A DNA stretch of 12,517 nt from Candidatus Hydrogenedentota bacterium (lineage in GTDB: Bacteria; Hydrogenedentota; Hydrogenedentia; Hydrogenedentales; SLHB01), in contig JAJDAB010000449.1 in NCBI GenBank assembly GCA_029262095.1, positions 1 to 12,517 on the forward strand, given 5' to 3'. The notes below the pieces were generated by a model. That model saw only the letters and a list, made by a program, of their open reading frames with translations, did no database searches and was not told the DNA's origin. Positions 1 to 6,877 of this stretch are shown here, in pieces (position 1 is the stretch's first letter; every line of letters begins with the position of its first letter). The position numbers and the translations under genes are program-made.

Positions 1-3000
1 ATCCAACGGCCCCGTCGCGGGTAAACCACCCACCGGGAAATTGACGACAATGGCCGTCGACGTAAATGAAGCGACCGGCATTACCGTGACGCCAAAGAGC
101 ACAGTCGGATTATCAAAATTGGTTCCGATGACCGTCACCGGGAAAACGGTACTGTCACCCGAACTTGGCGTGACCGACGTAATCGTCGGAGTAGTCGTCG
201 GATTCGCATTGATGATCGTAAACGAAGAGAACGTATCTGTCTTCGCAGTCGCCGGGTCTGTCACCCGAAGCACCACGACGCCATCGTTATCCCCGTCGAT
301 GATCGTGCCACCCGGGATTACGACCGTAATTGCGGTTGGCGACGATGCCGTCACCGCAAGCGCCAACGCGTCCAAACTCACATTCGGACTCACACCGAAA
401 TTCACACCGGTGATGGACAGACTGACACTCGCTGCTGCTGTTATTTTAGTCAGCAGAGTCGGCGTCACGTCAGTGATCACCAAATCGTCCGGCTGGACAA
501 CCTGCTCGACCGTCGTGATGGTACTCGTTTGTTCTGCTTTCGATGCCGATGTTCGTACCCAGTTGAAGCCTGAAATATCCAGGTCTGGGTAGGCTTTGTA
601 CAACGCGTCACTCGAATACGAGAACGTGATAAATCCAAGTGCGCGCGCACCCCATGGGAATTCGGAGAAGATGTCAAACTCGCCGACCGTGGAAGCCGGA
701 GGCGGCGGGAACGTATTTTGATCTGGAAGCGTATCCGTATTCGCGCCCCAAGAGACAACACCAACACGGAAATCGTCGCCTATTTCAATCCGGTCAGAGG
801 TACAGATCACAAGGAAGAAATCCGCGCCAAAGTTTGGATCGGACGTACTAATGCCAAACGAGTCTTGCACCCATTGGCGGTTGTGCGGGAATTGCGACGC
901 CAACGTAGCGGCAATACCACCCGGACCAATATCATCGGTACCCGGCGACGAGAAATCAAACAACACCTGAAACGAAGGCTCACCCGCTTGACCGATTTGA
1001 TACGGCGCGAAATCTAATTGTAGCGGGATATCACCCGGATCAAACTCACCGTTAACATTGCCTGGATTGAAGTCGTTATCCCGGTAGATCTTGATACCGC
1101 TCAAAGCCGAATCGATATTTAGCGGCAACAAGTCTTCAAGCAGATCAAACCCGCCATCGTTACCCTCGTCGTAGAACTCAACAATGAGTTGTTCAAAAAA
1201 CGACGGGCTGCGCGCAACAATCCATGCACCGCTGATCGGCGCATCTAACGCGTTACCACTCGTGCGCAGAAACAAGGTGTCAGCCGTGTTTCCTGTTATT
1301 TCGAACGATTCGTACGAACTGTCAATCAGGAAGAAGTTCGTGAGTGTTCCCGCTATAAATCCAGCACCGGGAGCTACGAAACTGCCCGGCGCACCAATTC
1401 CCGCAATACCCGTAGTCGAACTCGACGACGCAATACCGACGCCGTCGCCCCGGTTTGTACTTAGATCCAACTTCATCACAGGCACGTTTCCACTGTCCGC
1501 AAAGATGTCGCTTGGAGCGACTGATGCGTCCAACCGCACGCCCACATTAGCTTCGATCATGTCAACGCCAAACGGGTCTATGCCGTAGTAGCGCTCAGGC
1601 GGACCTTCTTCCGGGTGGGACTTCACATAGGCCTGAACACTTATAGGCGTCAGCGGTGTCAACTCTATCCCTGCAGGCCGATCAAAGACCGCACGGCTCG
1701 GCAACGTAGCCGGAACGACCGTGCGAAACAGTTGGCCTCGAGGAATAAATTCTGAAGGCCGCACGACGACGAATAGATCGTCCCCAGAGTTACCGGTGAT
1801 ATCAATCGCCTTGGTGCCAACTTCCGGCTCAGTTACTGAAACCGTTGTAGGCTCTTCAGTCCAATATGATTTTCCCTCTGCTCTTGGTATCGCATCATCA
1901 CTCGCGATTTCGCTGGAGGCCATTGCCGGTGCAGGAACCCCAACTCCGTTGGGCGCGTCGCGAACGGGGAGCGGCCACGGGACACTCGGTGTAAGCCTGA
2001 TGACCCACGCATCATCAATACCAGCGGTGTAAACACCATCGCCACTCAAATCGTCCGGCACGCCATCACCATCAAGATCGACGGGCTCAGGATTGGGTCG
2101 AAATGTCGCGCTCTGCAAGGCAAGCGGGTCGTCCACATCCGTGGCTTCAGGAATGAACACGCCAGGCCCAAGCCTCAAATCGGCACCAAATACACCATCC
2201 AAGCTCGCATCTTCAAAGAGCGCAACGCCTGACAAACCTCCGGTGCCATTCGGATCGACTGGCTGCAAATGGGCGTGGGGATTAAAGCCCGGCCCCCAGA
2301 ATGCGACCGTCATACGTTCTAGGAATAATCCGTTTACTTCGTTCGTGACGGGATCATCAACACCCGTAAGATTGATCCCGATCATCGCTGTTGCCGATCC
2401 TCCAGGATTAATACGTTGTCGATTAAATCGCGCAGCACGAGCGGTAGCAGGCCACTGGCTCTCCTGTGGAGTTGAGTTAGGATCCAGAAATCCTCCGATA
2501 ACTCGGCCAGGCCACGTGTCGTATAGGGGCAGCGTGGGCTGAGTCGGTGGAAACGGGAAAAAGCTTGATCGCGGTGCGAATGGACCTGTTCCATCGAACA
2601 CCGGGTTGAAGAATGAGGCTGTTTCATACGGGAAATGAAATGCGTCAGTCACATTATCGTCATGGGCGATTACACTGGTAGGCCGGAATCGTTCCACACC
2701 CGGGTCGAACGGTACCGTAAATTGCCCAGACAAAATATTGAGCGGATCGAACCAACGACTCCACTCGCGGAAATTGCCCAAATCCAAGAAATCCGGACCT
2801 CCATTAAAACCGTCCCGAAAGTCTATGAAGGTATCTTGCGCGAACGCGTTGTTGGATTCGTAGGTCATCACAAGATCGTGGATTTCGATGCCGGATCTGT
2901 TGATGAGCGCGGTCGATCGATTCATCGATCGCTGATCCCACCAAGGTTCCCCTGCCGTGAAATCAGGATCCTGCTGCCAAGGCGGTCTCGAAGGCAAACC

Positions 3001-4776
3001 ATCCACGTATAAGCCGCGATCGGGATCTTGCGTGTCAAAGAAAATACCGCCGTCTAGAACACCGGTACTCGGATTCACGCGCTGCGGCTCAACAAACGCG
3101 CGGAAGTCTGCACCGAACGTCATTCCGGTGCCGTCACCGGGCGAGTTCTGCGAATCGAAGAAACCGGCATCAGGGCGAACCACGACGAAATAGTCGAACG
3201 TTTCGGCCGTTGTGATTGCCGGTCCTCCGTCATCAACAATAGGCTCGGTAAATCCGGTATCAGGGCCGGTCAGGTCTCTTCGCTCTCCGCCGTCGAACCG
3301 AAGTCGAGTCTTCCACCAAGGATCGCCACCGCCAGGCGGAAACGGGATATATTCCCATTGAGCTACACCGGCCACAACCTCGTCTGGCGGCGCACCATTG
3401 ACTACCCCTTCAGGAAACAGCGCGCGGTCAGCAATGGCGACACCCCCGGCGACGGGTACTGGTTCATCAAACAAACTATTTCCATTTGAATCGTAGAATA
3501 CTTGGATACCGTTGAACGTAACGTCGGGTCCAGACGCGAAAGTACTCGGAATTCCGCCTGCCGTATAGATTTCTGTCGTCTGTGTTTCCAACATGGTCCG
3601 TGGATTAAATCCGCCGTTCCCTGGCGACCCAAGGGGATCAGCGCCAACGTCAGTCAAAATGACGTTTAGTTCTATCAGATTTCCGGGCTGCGGTGAGCCA
3701 ACGGGCAGATTAAAGTAGAGTTCGAATCCGCCGATAGTGATCGATTCGACCGCCGGAACCGAATGAGCGCTAATCCCCAACAGCTCGGTCCAACTATCCA
3801 GTGGCATCAGACGACGCATTTCCAGCCATTCGCCCGTCACGAAATCGAAAACAGTACCAGTCGCATCGAAACGTGGACGCCGGTGCTCTTCAAGTGGCGT
3901 GTATAAATGCGCGGGCCAATTCCACATATTCGACATGCGAGCATCGCGGTCATTTTCGTTGAATTGCGTTGATACGTCCATCACCGAGAAATTACTTGCC
4001 AACGCCGTTTGGGGATCAAATGTTGGCTGACCGTCCGCGTAGAAATCGGGCGAATAATTGTCGATCGGATCTCCCATATCATTCACAGGAAATTCTTGGT
4101 TACAGTCTGTTGCTGCCGCGCTGAATACTTCGACTTGTAATGTCTGCCCCGATATCCAAAGGTCGGTGGAACGAAACGCGACGATGTACGAGTTAGAAAA
4201 ATTGCCGCCAAGATTATGTACTGCGGTCTCGTAGCTTGAGGCTAACGGATCACAATCGCCCATAGCGAATTCGGGCAATTGTAGATCGAAAAATGTATCC
4301 CCAGGCCCCGATGCGTCCAGAACAGTATCGTCGGTAGTCCAGGTCAGAATCGGCCCATCAAACGAGTTCCCGTTTGCGATAAAGTCTTCAGCGTCCAACA
4401 CTGTGGTAAACGTTTCCGGACCTAGATTTTCGGCTTCACGAAAAATGGCGAAATCCCGAAGTTGCAGCGGAAGGCCGGGGAAATCATCAAAAAAATCGCG
4501 GCCTCGCACTCCGCGCTGTTGGTCGTCTCTAACTTCGAAAACCAGGTTGGCAAGCGTTCGGTTGGCGATATCGTCTCCGCTATGGCCCATCTCGATCCTG
4601 AACAGGGGAATCCAACGACTAAGAGGCAATACACCACCGCCGTTGAGGATAGAATCTTCGAAATCAATGGTCGCTGCTGGCGGCGCCATTTGCGCGGATG
4701 CGAAAGGCGCGATAGCGCCGACACCGAGCGCGACCGCAAATGTCCAGCGGATTATTGTTTGCCCCATCTTCAACAT
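1..4776 (-). CDS. Giant secreted multidomain surface protein with C-terminal IPT/TIG domains (3' end outside window)
   Basis: The frame is open from an ATG at 4776 to base 1, giving 1592 codons with no stop, so the C-terminus is cut by the window edge. The start is supported by GGAGG (4783-4787) six bases upstream; a second in-frame ATG lies at 4767. Residues 1-28 form a Sec signal peptide (hydrophobic 12-26, cleavage after ASA28). Residues ~30-400 match nothing I recognise. Asp-rich loops of calcium-binding type occur at ~427-439, ~851-869, ~900-926 (DLDGDGVPDD at 900-909) and ~1228-1249. A recurring FVVVR-like strand followed by a Gly/Phe-Arg motif occurs at ~530, ~1002 and ~1320. Two IPT/TIG Ig-like domains close the visible part: ~1433-1526 (ITGVNFG) and ~1532-1592 (VIGTNFD, incomplete). 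IPT/TIG domains are common in extracellular bacterial proteins. I infer an adhesin or scaffold; ligand unknown and no catalytic motif seen. It diverges from the DUF6807 gene. Confidence 0.88.
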   Translation of the reverse strand, partial: MLKMGQTIIRWTFAVALGVGAIAPFASAQMAPPAATIDFEDSILNGGGVLPLSRWIPLFRIEMGHSGDDIANRTLANLVFEVRDDQQRGVRGRDFFDDFPGLPLQLRDFAIFREAENLGPETFTTVLDAEDFIANGNSFDGPILTWTTDDTVLDASGPGDTFFDLQLPEFAMGDCDPLASSYETAVHNLGGNFSNSYIVAFRSTDLWISGQTLQVEVFSAAATDCNQEFPVNDMGDPIDNYSPDFYADGQPTFDPQTALASNFSVMDVSTQFNENDRDARMSNMWNWPAHLYTPLEEHRRPRFDATGTVFDFVTGEWLEMRRLMPLDSWTELLGISAHSVPAVESITIGGFELYFNLPVGSPQPGNLIELNVILTDVGADPLGSPGNGGFNPRTMLETQTTEIYTAGGIPSTFASGPDVTFNGIQVFYDSNGNSLFDEPVPVAGGVAIADRALFPEGVVNGAPPDEVVAGVAQWEYIPFPPGGGDPWWKTRLRFDGGERRDLTGPDTGFTEPIVDDGGPAITTAETFDYFVVVRPDAGFFDSQNSPGDGTGMTFGADFRAFVEPQRVNPSTGVLDGGIFFDTQDPDRGLYVDGLPSRPPWQQDPDFTAGEPWWDQRSMNRSTALINRSGIEIHDLVMTYESNNAFAQDTFIDFRDGFNGGPDFLDLGNFREWSRWFDPLNILSGQFTVPFDPGVERFRPTSVIAHDDNVTDAFHFPYETASFFNPVFDGTGPFAPRSSFFPFPPTQPTLPLYDTWPGRVIGGFLDPNSTPQESQWPATARAARFNRQRINPGGSATAMIGINLTGVDDPVTNEVNGLFLERMTVAFWGPGFNPHAHLQPVDPNGTGGLSGVALFEDASLDGVFGADLRLGPGVFIPEATDVDDPLALQSATFRPNPEPVDLDGDGVPDDLSGDGVYTAGIDDAWVIRLTPSVPWPLPVRDAPNGVGVPAPAMASSEIASDDAIPRAEGKSYWTEEPTTVSVTEPEVGTKAIDITGNSGDDLFVVVRPSEFIPRGQLFRTVVPATLPSRAVFDRPAGIELTPLTPISVQAYVKSHPEEGPPERYYGIDPFGVDMIEANVGVRLDASVAPSDIFADSGNVPVMKLDLSTNRGDGVGIASSSSTTGIAGIGAPGSFVAPGAGFIAGTLTNFFLIDSSYESFEITGNTADTLFLRTSGNALDAPISGAWIVARSPSFFEQLIVEFYDEGNDGGFDLLEDLLPLNIDSALSGIKIYRDNDFNPGNVNGEFDPGDIPLQLDFAPYQIGQAGEPSFQVLFDFSSPGTDDIGPGGIAATLASQFPHNRQWVQDSFGISTSDPNFGADFFLVICTSDRIEIGDDFRVGVVSWGANTDTLPDQNTFPPPPASTVGEFDIFSEFPWGARALGFITFSYSSDALYKAYPDLDISGFNWVRTSASKAEQTSTITTVEQVVQPDDLVITDVTPTLLTKITAAASVSLSITGVNFGVSPNVSLDALALAVTASSPTAITVVIPGGTIIDGDNDGVVVLRVTDPATAKTDTFSSFTIINANPTTTPTITSVTPSSGDSTVFPVTVIGTNFDNPTVLFGVTVMPVASFTSTAIVVNFPVGGLPATGPLD

Positions 4777-4821
4777 CCCAATCCTCCGCCGAGCATAAAC
4801 CCATCCTTGTGTATGCGTCCC

Positions 4822-4843
4822 AAAACGCCGAAGGCTCTCGGCG
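4822..4843 (-). promoter_or_regulatory. Leader hairpin with short U-run upstream of the giant surface-protein gene
   Basis: On the minus strand, CGCCGA and TCGGCG (4826-4831 and 4838-4843) form a perfect 6-bp stem with a 6-base loop, followed by four T residues (4822-4825). It lies in the mRNA leader about 45 bases before the ATG at 4776, downstream of the promoter at 5014-5042. A GC stem followed by a U-run inside a leader could act as an attenuator or a leader structural element. The U-run is short, so strong termination is doubtful. Confidence 0.35.
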
Positions 4844-5013
4844 AACGGGTATGAACCAATCTCAATCACCGATCACAACGCGATCGAATCCTGCGCGATA
4901 CCCCGCAATCACTCTACGCGGCACCCCGTCAACTGCCCTGTTTCCGACATGCTTTCAGGAACTCTACAAGCCGCCCGGAAAAATGAAACAAATCAGTTCG
5001 TCAAGATGCCGTT

Positions 5014-5042
5014 TTTATAGCACATAAGTCTATCGCTGTCAA
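5014..5042 (-). promoter_or_regulatory. Sigma70-type promoter for the giant surface-protein gene
   Basis: On the minus strand a perfect TTGACA (-35, 5037-5042) is followed by a 17-base spacer and TATAAA (-10, 5014-5019, 5 of 6 to consensus). Transcription would start near 5007, giving a leader of about 230 nt before the ATG at 4776. It is the best housekeeping-type promoter match in the window and points directly at the giant gene. Confidence 0.7.
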
Positions 5043-5194
5043 TAAAGAAGAGAGTTGCAATTCGAGTTGGGCCAGCATGTTAAGCAAAAAATTGCATATT
5101 CGCACACCTGCACTATTCCTAATTTTAGTCAACTGATTACTAAGCGCCTTGCGTACTTTCGAGTACACGTACCCGCCCCCCGCTACAAGTCTTA

Positions 5195-5223
5195 TTGCGG
5201 GAGTCATTTCCCCATGTTAAAGT
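5195..5223 (+). promoter_or_regulatory. Weak candidate promoter for the DUF6807 gene
   Basis: TTGCGG (5195-5200), a 17-base spacer and TAAAGT (5218-5223) have correct geometry. The -35 matches consensus at only three positions and the -10 at four. Placement is good: the implied start leaves a leader of roughly 28 bases that includes the Shine-Dalgarno at 5245-5248. Confidence 0.3.
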
Positions 5224-5257
5224 ACCCATTGGCACAACAATTTTGAGGACACCCAAA

Positions 5258-6466
5258 ATGCGTAAGTATTTAGTTTTGTTCGTGTTATGCACCGCAAGCA
5301 CTTTCGCCTTCGCGGAGGAATCGCTGAATGGGCGCAGAATCTCTCTAGAAGCCGGTGACCATGTCACCCTAAACGCACCATTCACCTTACCTTGCGACGC
5401 GGAGCCCGGCCCAAATGAACAGGTGAAGCTCTTTCATGGAGGCACAAGTAAATACTTTCCTGTTACCGTACGGAACGGCGAGATTACGGTGCTTCCAGAG
5501 GGTGCAATGCCCAATTCTTCGCATCAATATTCCCTCCGTGTATTCAACGAAGCTACTCCGGCAAAAGTCCAAATCACGCCCGGATCAGATGACTCTACCC
5601 TCGAAGTTCATATCGATGATGTCCATTTCACGACCTACCACCATTCGAACGAGAATCGTAAGCCGTTCCTGTGGCCAGTTCTATCAGACGGAAAAGTCCC
5701 CGTCACCCGCGCGTGGCCCATGGGCGAGGCCGAGGATAAGACGGATCATCCACATCACAAATCGCTATGGACCGCATACGGCGAAGTGAACAATGCGGAT
5801 TGTTGGGGAGAGGCTGACAAAGCGGGATACCAAATAAGCGGAGAAGTCACGCATGGCTCGGGTGACGCCTATGGTTGGATCGCGGCGAGTAATACCTGGA
5901 CCGATACCGAAAAGAATCCGGTGGTAGATGAGTCGCGAGAATACCGGTTCTACGCAGGCAAACCGAGTGCGCGATTGTTCGACGTCGTCGTAACGTTCAC
6001 CGCGAGCCACGGGGACGTTCTTTTCAGCGACACGAAAGAAGGCGGCATCGTCGCGGTACGTGTACGCGACCAAATCCGTGCCGACCGCGGCGGCGTAATA
6101 ACCAATGCCGAGGGTCTACAAGGAGAGAAAGATACATGGGGTGTCGCCTCGCCCTGGTGTGATTACTCCGGCGAAATCGAGGGTGCGGGTCAGCACGGCA
6201 TCACCGTATTCGATCATCCCGACAATCTTCGCCACCCGTCTCGATGGCACGTTCGCAACTACGGACTGATGGGCGCTAATTGTTTCGGCTTGTCCTATTT
6301 CACCAAAGGCAAAGGCGATCTTAACGGCGACTATGAAATGAAGAAAGGTGACGCGCTCACTTTCCAGTACCGCGTTTACGTCCATGCTGGCGATGTCGAA
6401 AAAGCAAAAGTGGCCGACCGTTACGCCGATTATGCAACGCCGCCGAAAGTCGCCTGGGTCGAATAG
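5258..6466 (+). CDS. Secreted DUF6807 (PmoA-like) family protein
   Basis: This 402-residue protein starts at ATG 5258, preceded by GAGG (5245-5248) at suitable spacing. The frame is open further upstream, but only this start puts a signal peptide at the N-terminus (hydrophobic core 5-18, cleavage after AFA19). The signature region is KPFLWPV (135-141), a VTRAWPM segment (149-155) and DHPHHKSLW (163-171). This His-rich block is the hallmark of DUF6807, formerly labelled 'methane oxygenase PmoA'. That label is misleading: the family is a beta-sandwich protein of unknown activity, often found with sugar-metabolism genes in Planctomycetota and Bacteroidota-like genomes. The C-terminal half (RVRDQIRADRGG near 266-277, then the HPSRWHVRNYG segment) also fits and length is normal. 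It is the only plus-strand gene in its unit, divergent from the giant gene and convergent with the 27-codon ORF. A periplasmic role on carbohydrate or glycan is inferred; the histidines could bind metal. Confidence 0.88.
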   Translation: MRKYLVLFVLCTASTFAFAEESLNGRRISLEAGDHVTLNAPFTLPCDAEPGPNEQVKLFHGGTSKYFPVTVRNGEITVLPEGAMPNSSHQYSLRVFNEATPAKVQITPGSDDSTLEVHIDDVHFTTYHHSNENRKPFLWPVLSDGKVPVTRAWPMGEAEDKTDHPHHKSLWTAYGEVNNADCWGEADKAGYQISGEVTHGSGDAYGWIAASNTWTDTEKNPVVDESREYRFYAGKPSARLFDVVVTFTASHGDVLFSDTKEGGIVAVRVRDQIRADRGGVITNAEGLQGEKDTWGVASPWCDYSGEIEGAGQHGITVFDHPDNLRHPSRWHVRNYGLMGANCFGLSYFTKGKGDLNGDYEMKKGDALTFQYRVYVHAGDVEKAKVADRYADYATPPKVAWVE

Positions 6467-6526
6467 ACTCTGCAATATTTCACATTCAAACCGTGCGGCG
6501 GGCGCCATCAGACCATTCGTATCCCC

Positions 6527-6567
6527 AAAAAAAATGCTCCGCCCCACGTCGCGTGGTGAGGCAGAGC
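6527..6567 (-). terminator. Intrinsic terminator of the 27-codon ORF
   Basis: On the minus strand GCTCTGCC (6560-6567) pairs with GGCGGAGC (6536-6543) with one G-T wobble. Inside, CCACG and CGTGG (6544-6548, 6552-6556) form a second 5-bp stem with a 3-base loop. Eight T residues follow (6527-6534, after one A). This is a textbook rho-independent terminator for minus-strand transcription, 25 bases after the stop of the small ORF. On the plus strand there is no T-run after the hairpin, so it is not an obvious terminator for the DUF6807 gene. Confidence 0.85.
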
Positions 6568-6591
6568 TCATGGGTCCAATCCCGGTGGGGA

Positions 6592-6675
6592 CTACAAGAA
6601 CGGGATCAGCAAGCCGAGAAATTCCAACTGACCCGTTAAAGCCACGACGAGCAGAACAATAAGAAGAATCGACAT
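6592..6675 (-). CDS. 27-residue hydrophobic single-span membrane peptide
   Basis: ATG at 6675 opens 27 codons ending in TAG (6592-6594). Evidence that it is real is contextual: GGGAG (6683-6687) lies 7 bases upstream, a consensus-like promoter (6747-6776) precedes it, and a strong terminator (6527-6567) follows at once. The peptide begins MSILLIVLLVVALTG and ends LLIPFL: nearly all Leu/Ile/Val, one acidic residue (Glu18), no Lys or Arg, long enough for one membrane span. Two families fit. Its start resembles DUF3309-type small membrane proteins, but those are usually near 50 residues. Alternatively it resembles short hydrophobic type I toxins or stress peptides of the TisB/Ibs size class. No antisense RNA is evident from promoter signals I can see. 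Function unknown; it is too short for routine annotation. Confidence 0.6.
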   Translation of the reverse strand: MSILLIVLLVVALTGQLEFLGLLIPFL

Positions 6676-6698
6676 TTCAGTACTCCCTTTTCCGTCTT

Positions 6699-6719
6699 GG
6701 AAGAGTTGGTTACTCTTCC
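6699..6719 (-). promoter_or_regulatory. Leader hairpin upstream of the 27-codon ORF
   Basis: GGAAGAG (6699-6705) and CTCTTCC (6713-6719) form a perfect 7-bp inverted repeat with a 7-base loop. It falls inside the predicted ~65-nt leader, 11 bases before the Shine-Dalgarno (6683-6687). No T-run follows on either strand, so it is not a terminator. It could protect the 5' end or control translation. Confidence 0.45.
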
Positions 6720-6733
6720 TTCGACCTGCTTTA

Positions 6734-6768
6734 TGACGTTATCGTCATGTTAATTGACAGAGTTGTCA
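6734..6768. promoter_or_regulatory. Two matched operator-like inverted repeats at the small-ORF promoter
   Basis: Two 14-bp inverted repeats share the form TGACR-N4-YGTCA: TGACG-TTAT-CGTCA (6734-6747) and TGACA-GAGT-TGTCA (6755-6768). Their centres are exactly 21 bp apart, two helical turns, so both face the same side of the DNA. One covers the predicted start site and edge of the -10, the other lies in the -10/-35 spacer. This is the arrangement expected for a dimeric repressor; the protein is not identifiable from this window. Confidence 0.5.
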
Positions 6769-6776
6769 TATGTCAA
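6747..6776 (-). promoter_or_regulatory. Promoter of the 27-codon ORF
   Basis: On the minus strand a perfect TTGACA (-35, 6771-6776) is followed by an 18-base spacer and TAACAT (-10, 6747-6752, four of six to consensus). The predicted start near 6740 gives a ~65-nt leader with the hairpin and Shine-Dalgarno described separately. The promoter lies about 100 bases beyond the stop of the GH123-type gene, so the small ORF can be transcribed independently of that operon. Confidence 0.55.
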
Positions 6777-6843
6777 GACCCAAAACGGCCCCATATTATT
6801 CAATTCATTGCCGGGAAACTTAAGGAGGAACTTCTAGGAACCG

Positions 6844-6874
6844 CGCCGACTCGGCCAAAAGGGCGGCCTAGGCG
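6844..6874 (-). terminator. Weak hairpin just after the GH123-type gene
   Basis: On the minus strand, right after the stop at 6878-6880, CGCC/GGCG (6871-6874 with 6844-6847) and GGCC/GGCC (6865-6868 with 6853-6856) can form an interrupted GC-rich stem. No T-run follows, so it is at best a poor or factor-assisted terminator. The rest of 6777-6877 holds nothing I recognise. Confidence 0.22.
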
Positions 6875-6877
6875 TCG

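Larger units (their letters stand above)
4777..5257. other. Divergent intergenic region between the giant surface-protein gene and the DUF6807 gene
   Basis: This 481-base gap separates two head-to-head secreted-protein genes and must hold both promoters. The minus-strand promoter is clear (5014-5042); the plus-strand one is weak (5195-5223). A small hairpin, GTACT-TTCG-AGTAC (5153-5166), has a UUCG-type loop and lies just upstream of the weak plus promoter. A GC-rich hairpin sits in the minus-strand leader (4826-4843). Short open frames here show no codon signature or family resemblance and overlap the promoter signals, so I do not call a gene. I do not recognise a known riboswitch in the long leader. 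Confidence 0.6.

Noticed and set aside
1..60. Possible frameshift near the left end of the giant gene
   Set aside because: Codon-by-codon reading from 600 to 1 stays in the frame set by ATG 4776 and preserves the IPT/TIG sequence, so there is no frameshift.
41..592. A 183-codon plus-strand open frame rich in Val and Thr
   Set aside because: It is antisense to the IPT/TIG region of the giant gene; its composition simply mirrors the repetitive Thr/Val/Asp codons there.
5001..5246. Short overlapping open frames on both strands in the divergent gap (minus 5001-5207, plus 5055-5246)
   Set aside because: They overlap the promoter elements and the Shine-Dalgarno of the DUF6807 gene, encode no recognisable protein and lack coding character.
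5195..5257. Upstream in-frame ATG for the DUF6807 gene at 5195
   Set aside because: It would put 21 residues before the signal peptide and has no ribosome site; ATG 5258 has one and begins the signal peptide.
5258..6466. Annotation as methane oxygenase PmoA
   Set aside because: The name is a historical Pfam label for DUF6807; this soluble secreted protein has no relation to the membrane subunit of methane monooxygenase.
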